This document shows, piece by piece, positions 1-4,459 of a DNA stretch of 8,346 bases. The notes beneath the pieces were generated by a model that was given only the letters and a program-made list of their open reading frames with translations, did no database searches and was not told the origin of the DNA. Origin of the DNA: SAR202 cluster bacterium (lineage in GTDB: Bacteria > Chloroflexota > Dehalococcoidia > UBA3495); the NCBI GenBank assembly GCA_009392775.1, contig VFFT01000086.1, positions 1 to 8,346 of the forward strand, written 5' to 3'. Each line of letters starts with the position of its first letter. Within the stretch, counting starts at the first letter, position 1. The position numbers and the translations under genes were made by a program.

Positions 1-2
1 GA

Positions 3-110
3 GAATTTGATCATGACTTAGCAGCCTGCGGGCAGACCGATGTAGAATCACTTGAGCCGGGGCTTATAAATATCCCTCACGGATGGGGAGCTGGAACTAC
101 AGCTCCTTAA
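3..110 (+). CDS. C-terminal end of an unidentified protein (partial)
   Basis: An open frame enters from the left edge and ends at TAA (108-110), giving the last 35 residues of a protein whose start lies outside the window. The end reads ESLEPGLINIPHGWGAGTTAP. The piece PGLINIPHGWG loosely recalls the 'PG-hydrophobic-PHGWG' turn in the C-terminal dinucleotide-binding domain of molybdopterin oxidoreductases, but in those enzymes more residues normally follow. I give this only as a hint, and the family remains unidentified. The other two plus frames close within the first 21 bases, so this is the only plus-strand frame that stays open. It converges on the alpha/beta hydrolase gene, and the inverted repeat at 122-160 lies between them. 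Confidence 0.55.
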   Translation, partial: EFDHDLAACGQTDVESLEPGLINIPHGWGAGTTAP

Positions 111-121
111 TCTGGATAACG

Positions 122-160
122 GCCCTCAGGACATTAATCTAATAGTAATGTCCTGAGGGC
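122..160. terminator. Perfect inverted repeat between convergent genes, likely bidirectional terminator
   Basis: The left arm gccctcaggacatta (122-136) and right arm taatgtcctgagggc (146-160) pair perfectly over 15 bp around a 9-nt loop. The repeat sits between the stop of the plus-strand gene (110) and the stop of the minus-strand hydrolase (170), where a shared terminator is expected. Neither strand has a T-run after the stem, so it is not a canonical intrinsic terminator. It could instead stabilise RNA 3' ends or work with Rho. Confidence 0.6.
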
Positions 161-169
161 AATTCACGC

Positions 170-946
170 TTAGCTCCAATTAGCAACGTTTCCCAGCAAC
201 ATTCTTACCAACTTATTGAATTCCTCAGGTTGCTCAAAATGAGTGGAATGAGCTGCATTCGCGACTATCTCCAGGGTAGCATTCGGGATTAACTTTGTAG
301 CTGCCTCCATGACATGCGGTGGAAATATAAGGTCTTCCCTGCCAACAATTAGAAGCGTAGGAGTTACCATGTCCGAAAGATCCTCTTTTTTGGGTCCATC
401 CGGATTCCGGAAAAGTGGTGAGACCACACTTATCGGCATCGCCGGGTTGAGAAACCCTATCTGTTGAAATAATGTAGTCTTAGCAGGGTTATGCTCAATA
501 AAGTGAGTTGATAACGCTCTACCCAAAGGATGCTCCGGAGGATGTACGTCTCCCAATAGATCAACTACAGATGGGTCTCCAATACCCCCAGTAGTATCAC
601 CCAAAACTAGAGCGCTAACTCTATGAGGAGATTTCAAAGTGAAATTGAGATTGGTTATTCCTCCCATAGATTGAGACACGAGAGCCGTCTTCTCAATTTC
701 AAGGTAATCCAGTAAAGACTCAAGGTCGTCCGAAAATGCTTTAGTGCCGGGGCCATTAGTAACATCACTGGTAAGCCCCCACCCCCGGTGATCAAAAGTG
801 ATACATTTATAATCACGCGAGAAATCTGCCAATTGCTGCCACCAGCTAAAATGATTTCCTCCACGACCATGAGAAAATACTATCGGCTGGCCACTGCCGT
901 GTATCTCATAATACATTTCAATCCCATTAATCGGTGCTATAGGCAT
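170..946 (-). CDS. Alpha/beta hydrolase (258 aa)
   Basis: Soluble alpha/beta-hydrolase-fold enzyme of the usual length for single-domain esterase, lactonase or C-C hydrolase members. The oxyanion-hole motif is HGRGG (26-30). The nucleophile elbow is SQSMGG, with Ser93 as nucleophile and Ser91 in place of the first Gly of G-x-S-x-G. The acid is probably Asp205 in GREDLIFPP, and the base His233 in AAHSTHFEQPEEF. The cap region between about 120 and 190 is short. There is no signal peptide, so it should be cytoplasmic. The ATG at 946 has a strong ribosome site GGAGGG (952-957) five bases upstream. It is the last gene of the minus-strand run, 32 bases after the small membrane protein. Substrate is not predictable: annotations such as 3-oxoadipate enol-lactonase-like or haloperoxidase-like are common for such sequences but unproven. 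Confidence 0.93.
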   Translation of the reverse strand: MPIAPINGIEMYYEIHGSGQPIVFSHGRGGNHFSWWQQLADFSRDYKCITFDHRGWGLTSDVTNGPGTKAFSDDLESLLDYLEIEKTALVSQSMGGITNLNFTLKSPHRVSALVLGDTTGGIGDPSVVDLLGDVHPPEHPLGRALSTHFIEHNPAKTTLFQQIGFLNPAMPISVVSPLFRNPDGPKKEDLSDMVTPTLLIVGREDLIFPPHVMEAATKLIPNATLEIVANAAHSTHFEQPEEFNKLVRMLLGNVANWS

Positions 947-978
947 ATCTGCCCTCCATTAACCTTCTAATCTACTAA

Positions 979-1185
979 TTATAATAATGGTATGTCACGC
1001 ATCTCTTCGAAACGTGCGGACCTTATGGAATGTCTGGTTAGACCATATTTCTCTGAACGAGTAATGCCTATCTTGCGTGACAGTGCATACCGATAAGACG
1101 TACCGCTGACACAACTGTATGCTATCAAAACGCCGAAAAACGCGATAGCTAGCACACCCGATGTAATATAAATAAAGCCATTCAT
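979..1185 (-). CDS. Small single-span membrane protein (68 aa), hypothetical
   Basis: This open frame starts with ATG at 1185, seven bases after the TAG of the TenA gene (1193-1195), and ends with TAA at 979. A longer version starting at 1245 is possible but would overlap the TenA gene by 53 bases and add a charged N-terminus, so I prefer the short form. The protein begins MNGFIYITSGVLAIAFFGV and has one clear hydrophobic span (about residues 3-27). A basic tail rich in Arg and Lys (about 31-60) follows, which predicts an outside N-terminus and a cytoplasmic C-terminus. The ribosome site is weak (TAGGCAG), so translation may be coupled to TenA. Function is unknown. Its placement between TenA and the hydrolase on the same strand, filling an otherwise empty 246-base gap, is the main support for it being a gene. 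Confidence 0.45.
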   Translation of the reverse strand: MNGFIYITSGVLAIAFFGVLIAYSCVSGTSYRYALSRKIGITRSEKYGLTRHSIRSARFEEMRDIPLL

Positions 1186-1192
1186 AGGCTGC

Positions 1193-1843
1193 CTATACCG
1201 GCCAAACTTCTTTCGTATATGCCATATTCCAAAACATGTACTCATATCTGCTACTAGTCATGAATGCATATCGCATAGCCTCTAACTCTGATTCGGTAGC
1301 TCCTTCTGCAGCTCGATCTACAAAGCTTCGCCACGCTGCAACACTGTTTTCCAGAAACCCTTCAACATAAAAGGAAGTCCATTTACTATATAGAGGATGC
1401 TCTGACGGGCCCACTCGTTCCCGCATCAAATGGTACGTCCATGGGCATGGTAGCAACGCAGCCGCCGAAGGACCTAACCCATGCATAGAAGCCGTAGTCA
1501 TCATATGATTAACATAAGCTGTATTAGTAGGGGATCTACCAGATGAATTTATCTCCTCAATGCTCAAACCCACAGATTCAAGTAATTCTTGGTGTAACGG
1601 CCTTTCTACTGGGGTCATGACTCTGTGGGAAACCTCTTCCAATATCTGGGCGTTAGGAGATTTGGCTAATATCAGAGCTACGCTTCTAGCAAAACCTTCC
1701 AGATATAAATAATCCTGGGCCAAATAATATTTAAACGTATCCAATGGTAGTGTGCCAGCCCTGATTTCTTTCAGGAATGGGTGAGCATATATAGCATCCC
1801 ACAACGGTTCCGCTTCGGTCTGAAGCTCTTCACTGAATCTCAT
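1193..1843 (-). CDS. tenA: TenA-family protein (thiaminase II / aminopyrimidine aminohydrolase-like)
   Basis: All-helical TenA/THI-4/PQQC-fold protein of 216 residues, close to the usual 220-235. Family features, numbered from the chosen start: N-terminal HPFLKEIRAGTLP, then YYLAQDYLYL with Asp44, the cysteine of LLPCPWTYH (Cys133) with Tyr137, a YxxW segment (Tyr152, Trp155) and the terminal SSRYEYMFWNMAY with Glu201. In the Bacillus enzyme the matching Asp, Cys and Glu form the active site that hydrolyses aminopyrimidine breakdown products of thiamin to hydroxymethylpyrimidine, so this looks like the catalytic TenA_C type. No other thiamin gene is present, so a salvage role is inferred and another C-N substrate is possible. 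A TTG two codons upstream (1847-1849) is in frame but directly abuts the ribosome site AAGGA (1850-1854). The ATG at 1843 has the proper 6-base spacing. Confidence 0.88.
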   Translation of the reverse strand: MRFSEELQTEAEPLWDAIYAHPFLKEIRAGTLPLDTFKYYLAQDYLYLEGFARSVALILAKSPNAQILEEVSHRVMTPVERPLHQELLESVGLSIEEINSSGRSPTNTAYVNHMMTTASMHGLGPSAAALLPCPWTYHLMRERVGPSEHPLYSKWTSFYVEGFLENSVAAWRSFVDRAAEGATESELEAMRYAFMTSSRYEYMFWNMAYTKEVWPV

Positions 1844-1849
1844 TTTCAA

Positions 1850-1854
1850 TCCTT
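1850..1854 (-). promoter_or_regulatory. Ribosome binding site that fixes the TenA start
   Basis: On the minus strand AAGGA occupies 1854-1850 and is followed by six bases (TTGAAA) and the ATG at 1843. If the in-frame TTG at 1849 were the start, spacing would be zero, so the ATG is the better choice. Confidence 0.7.
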
Positions 1855-1893
1855 ACACCCGACCTACGTTAATCATTTTTAAGCGAAATAACA

Positions 1894-2355
1894 TTACGTT
1901 CGAGGGCTAGGAATAGTAACAGTCGCTTTACCAGTAGAAGTTTTATTTCCATCCTGGTTTTCCAACCACACATTGACGGACAGTGTGGTACGACCATCAA
2001 CATTCTTGCGGTCTTCGACTATGCCATTAGCAGTCACCGTATCACCTGCATAAACTGGTTTCAGGAAAGTGACCGATAAATCCCCACCTTGGCGGAAGTC
2101 TATACCGAACTCTCTGCACAGCAATTCATGGATATAGGAATAGGACATTTGTCCCGAGGCAATCGGGCGTTCCAGCCCCATTGCCTTGGCTTTCTCGGGA
2201 TCTGTGTGAATGTTCGTTGGCTCCTCGGTTTCTTCTCCCTCTGTAATTAATACTCTACCGACTTTTTCAAAACGATCCATACGATCTTGATCTAAGGTCT
2301 TACTAACAGGATTTAACTGGTACCCAACTTCCCTATTATTAGCATCGGAACTCAT
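1894..2355 (-). CDS. MaoC-like hot-dog dehydratase, catalytic-type subunit (153 aa)
   Basis: Single hot-dog domain of the MaoC/(R)-specific enoyl-CoA hydratase type. The signature region is EEPTNIHTDPEKAKAMGLER (42-61) followed by PIASGQMSYSYI. His50 and Asp52 match the H-x-D of the hydratase-2 motif D-x-N-P-x-H-x-D. The position of the catalytic Asp (five before the His) is Glu45, and the N-P order is altered to P-T-N. The C-terminal half has the usual LSVTFLKPVYAGDTVTANG strand pair. The start ATG at 2355 lies 4 bases after the TAG of the preceding hot-dog gene. A GGAGG at 2370-2374 is 14 bases away, so translational coupling is likely. The tight pairing suggests this is the catalytic half of a heterodimeric hydratase acting on an acyl-CoA or similar thioester. 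Residues 1-12 look disordered. Thioesterase activity is an alternative, because the fold is shared. Confidence 0.87.
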   Translation of the reverse strand: MSSDANNREVGYQLNPVSKTLDQDRMDRFEKVGRVLITEGEETEEPTNIHTDPEKAKAMGLERPIASGQMSYSYIHELLCREFGIDFRQGGDLSVTFLKPVYAGDTVTANGIVEDRKNVDGRTTLSVNVWLENQDGNKTSTGKATVTIPSPRT

Positions 2356-2359
2356 ATTA

Positions 2360-2758
2360 CTACTTAACGCCTCCCATCAAAAAGCTATGTTCACTTCGCA
2401 CTATTTCTCGACCATCTTCATCCACAGCAAAAGTCTCAACTACTAGCCAATTCCTGCCGCGACGTTCATATTTGTCTTTGACCCAACCTGTTACCTGTAT
2501 CCGTTTGCCCACGGGTGGCGGAGCATAATATTCGTCTTTATGTTTAGCACTAATCACGGGTAATGTCCCAACATGCTTTCGCTTAATCACTTCTATGTAC
2601 TCTTTGGCCGCTATGTGTGGATAAAATGACTCTTTATAACCCACTACCTCTTGATATTCTTCCAGGAGCTCTGGTGTAACGATATATTCTAAATGAGCCA
2701 ATTGCTCACCCACGACTAAACTATCGTATATATTGGCATTACTTTCCTGAGTAGACAT
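2360..2758 (-). CDS. MaoC N-terminal / FAS1-like hot-dog protein, probable partner subunit (132 aa)
   Basis: Short hot-dog protein resembling the N-terminal half of double-hot-dog dehydratases (MaoC_dehydrat_N, FAS1-like). It has an N-terminal helix with LLEEYQEVVGY (31-41) and a central helix YPHIAAKEYIEVI (46-58). It also has a KDEYYAPPPVGKRIQVTGWV strand (74-93) and the family-typical RRGRNWLVVETFAVDEDGRE (99-118) ending in SEHSFLM. The D-x-N-P-x-H-x-D hydratase motif is absent, although His48 is near the expected place, so it is probably non-catalytic. Known two-subunit hydratases (for example mycobacterial HadAB) pair such a half with a catalytic one, and the next gene supplies it after 4 bases. 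The start ATG at 2758 has AAGG six bases upstream. The substrate is unknown. Confidence 0.82.
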   Translation of the reverse strand: MSTQESNANIYDSLVVGEQLAHLEYIVTPELLEEYQEVVGYKESFYPHIAAKEYIEVIKRKHVGTLPVISAKHKDEYYAPPPVGKRIQVTGWVKDKYERRGRNWLVVETFAVDEDGREIVRSEHSFLMGGVK

Positions 2759-2784
2759 AACTCACCTTATCAACTTTCTAGTGT

Positions 2785-3819
2785 TTATTCTTGAAGTCCA
2801 TTAAATTGCGCAAGATCTCTTTTAGACTCGTCTATCAACCCCAAATCTTGATAGATAATACTCCTCTCATAGTAGTAAGAAGCATATTCAGGGTTCGTGC
2901 CTATTGCCTCACCATATGCTTCAACAGCTTCCTCTAATCTACCGAGCTTAACCAAAACTTTGCCCTTCTCTTGCCAGATTCGATCATCATTACGATCCAG
3001 AGCCTGAGCCTTATCCAAATCCCTAAGAGCATCGTCTTCCTGACCTATATTTGACCTCGATATTGCCCTGTTCATATACAGTTTTGACGTATTAAGCCCG
3101 TTGGCTTCGGATATATCAAAATCTTGAATGGCGCCAAGAAAGTCCCTGAGATTATGCTTAGCTATACCACGGTTGTAGAAAGCATTACTGAAATCAGCCA
3201 CTATATTTATCGCCTCATTGTACTCGTTTACTGCTTCCTGATAATCACCTAGATCACTGTGGAGATTTGCTAATGCGTAACGGTAATCCGGCTCCTGAGG
3301 ACGCAACTGAATAGCTCTCTGATAATAACTTAGGGCTGACTCCCGATCACCCAGATCTCTATAGGCAATACCCAGATTATATAGTGCGTTCGGCATATTA
3401 GGATCAATGGATAGTGCGGATTCGAAATCTGCTATAGCTTGGGCATAATGACTCAGCGATGCATGTGCAACTCCCCTAGCGTAATAGAAGTCAGGGTCCC
3501 CCGGTAATAGATCAATAGCATGATTATACTGAAGTATGGCTTTCTGGAAATCACCTGATTGTCTCAGGACGACACCCTTAGCATAGTATGCAGCCGCGTA
3601 ATCAGGATCAATACTAATTGATCGATCATAATCCAATAAAGCCTGATCAGAATTGCCAGTGTTTCTATAGGCTAAGCCCCTATAGTAATATCCAGTCGCA
3701 CAATCTGGATTGACCCGTAAAGCATCATTGAATGCCGATATAGCTAAGTCTAGCATCCCACCTTGCATTAGTGCTTGTCCCCTAGCTATCAATTCGTACT
3801 CTTCGGGATATTCCGCCAT
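2785..3819 (-). CDS. TPR repeat protein (about ten tandem repeats, 344 aa)
   Basis: Almost the whole protein is made of about ten consecutive 34-residue tetratricopeptide repeats, each with the W/Y-x-x-x-G-x-x-x-x pattern, a central A-I and a terminal DP or NP. Examples are YYYRGLAYRNTGNSDQALLD, NALYNLGIAYRDLGDRESAL and YYERSIIYQDLGLIDESKRD. No catalytic, transmembrane or signal segment is visible, so it is probably a soluble scaffold. I prefer the ATG at 3819 (MAEYPEEYELIARG), which begins directly before the first repeat. An in-frame TTG at 3885 with AGG five bases upstream would add 22 residues. That extension would run across the promoter-like and palindromic DNA at 3854-3882, which argues against it. 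The gene lies between the acetyltransferase and the hydratase pair. Partners are unknown. Confidence 0.9.
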   Translation of the reverse strand: MAEYPEEYELIARGQALMQGGMLDLAISAFNDALRVNPDCATGYYYRGLAYRNTGNSDQALLDYDRSISIDPDYAAAYYAKGVVLRQSGDFQKAILQYNHAIDLLPGDPDFYYARGVAHASLSHYAQAIADFESALSIDPNMPNALYNLGIAYRDLGDRESALSYYQRAIQLRPQEPDYRYALANLHSDLGDYQEAVNEYNEAINIVADFSNAFYNRGIAKHNLRDFLGAIQDFDISEANGLNTSKLYMNRAISRSNIGQEDDALRDLDKAQALDRNDDRIWQEKGKVLVKLGRLEEAVEAYGEAIGTNPEYASYYYERSIIYQDLGLIDESKRDLAQFNGLQE

Positions 3820-3853
3820 AAATGTCACACGCCCATGAGTAATAGTTAAACCT

Positions 3854-3882
3854 AAAATAGTATAACTCACACAGTGAGTCAA
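3854..3882 (-). promoter_or_regulatory. Candidate sigma70 promoter with a palindromic operator for the TPR gene
   Basis: On the minus strand TTGACT (3882-3877, 5 of 6 to the -35 consensus) is followed after exactly 17 bases by TATTTT (3859-3854, 4 of 6 to the -10). A palindrome ACTCAC-TGT-GTGAGT (3879-3865) fills most of the spacer, which is the usual place for a repressor operator. The promoter would start transcription about 30 bases upstream of the ATG at 3819, allowing the TPR, hydratase, TenA and hydrolase genes to be transcribed separately from the acetyltransferase. A match of this quality can arise by chance, and no transcript evidence is available. Confidence 0.45.
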
Positions 3883-3896
3883 CAAACTAACCTACG

Positions 3897-4358
3897 TTAG
3901 GCTTCATATAAATCATAGTGTGACTGTGACATACCCAAGTGAGAATAAACTTGCTTGGCTGACAGATTATCCCTGTCCACGTACAACCTCAGGCCGCACA
4001 CATTCCCCTCACGACCAGCCATATCCACGATCTTCTTGTACATTGCGCTATAAACACCCATACGTCGACGATTCGGTTCAACAAACACACTCTGTATCCA
4101 CCAAAACCAGCCGTTTCTCCAATCACTCCACTCTTTTGTGATGAGAATCTGCCCAATCATCACCCCTTCTAGTTCGGAAATTAGATAGAAGCCTAGATTA
4201 GAGTCGGAAAGCACCGCAGCTATACCATGTCTCAAGTCAGCTTGATCCAAATAGATGCTTTCTGTTTCAAATGCCATCTCAGTATTAAACAGGGTAATAT
4301 TATCTATGTCCCGAACAGTAGCCATTCTTAGGTTTATACCCTGATTACGCCTCTCCAT
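3897..4358 (-). CDS. GNAT-family N-acetyltransferase (153 aa)
   Basis: Typical single-domain GNAT protein of usual length, transferring an acyl group from acetyl-CoA to an unknown amine. It opens with the beta-1 segment INLRMATVRDIDNITLFN (8-25) and has a central WRNGWFWWIQSVFVEPNRRR (80-99). The acetyl-CoA-binding motif A is RRRMGVYSAMY (97-107), where Val and Tyr follow the Gly of the R-x-x-G-x-G/A pyrophosphate loop. Motif B is GLRLYVDRDNLSAKQVYSHL (122-141). The start at 4358 is supported by AAGG six bases upstream and by the position of beta-1. It is the first gene of the minus-strand run and is divergent from the amidohydrolase. A 14-codon leader ORF overlaps its start in another frame. 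Substrate class cannot be assigned. Confidence 0.92.
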   Translation of the reverse strand: MERRNQGINLRMATVRDIDNITLFNTEMAFETESIYLDQADLRHGIAAVLSDSNLGFYLISELEGVMIGQILITKEWSDWRNGWFWWIQSVFVEPNRRRMGVYSAMYKKIVDMAGREGNVCGLRLYVDRDNLSAKQVYSHLGMSQSHYDLYEA

Positions 4359-4389
4359 AGCTTACCTTATCTATCAATGATTTATTCAT
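4345..4389 (-). CDS. Possible 14-residue leader peptide overlapping the GNAT start
   Basis: ATG at 4389 is preceded by a strong ribosome site (AGGAGAGG, 4400-4393). It opens a 14-codon frame, MNKSLIDKVSYGEA, that stops with TAA at 4345-4347, inside codons 4-5 of the acetyltransferase and in a different frame. A ribosome finishing here would be placed next to the acetyltransferase start at 4358, which allows translational coupling. There is no attenuator hairpin or run of a single amino acid, so sensing cannot be inferred. A chance ORF next to a purine-rich stretch is the alternative. Confidence 0.3.
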   Translation of the reverse strand: MNKSLIDKVSYGEA

Positions 4390-4406
4390 ATGCCTCTCCT
4401 ATAAAC

Positions 4407-4412
4407 ATTATA
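4407..4412 (-). promoter_or_regulatory. Candidate -10 box for the GNAT operon
   Basis: The minus strand reads a perfect TATAAT at 4412-4407, about 50 bases upstream of the acetyltransferase start. No good -35 is seen at 16-18 bases (the sequence there is GAGCAG to AGGAGC), so an activator or a weak promoter is implied. The hexamer directly abuts the plus-strand TTGACA at 4413-4418. Confidence 0.4.
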
Positions 4413-4441
4413 TTGACAGTCGCTATCACTGCTCCTATCGT
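4413..4441 (+). promoter_or_regulatory. Candidate sigma70 promoter for the amidohydrolase
   Basis: A consensus -35 TTGACA (4413-4418) is followed after 17 bases by TATCGT (4436-4441, 4 of 6 to TATAAT). Transcription would start near 4448, leaving only about 12 bases before the GTG at 4460, so the mRNA would be nearly leaderless. This fits the lack of a ribosome site there. Confidence 0.5.
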
Positions 4442-4459
4442 AATACCACATATTCTTTA

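Noticed and set aside
1186..1245. Longer form of the small membrane protein, starting at 1245
   Set aside because: It would overlap the well-supported TenA C-terminus by 53 bases. The internal ATG right after the TenA stop is simpler.
1862..3899. Ten-base direct repeat acctacgtta at 1862-1871 and 3890-3899, both between genes
   Set aside because: In about 8 kb, tens of 10-base matches are expected by chance, and the two copies have different positions relative to their genes.
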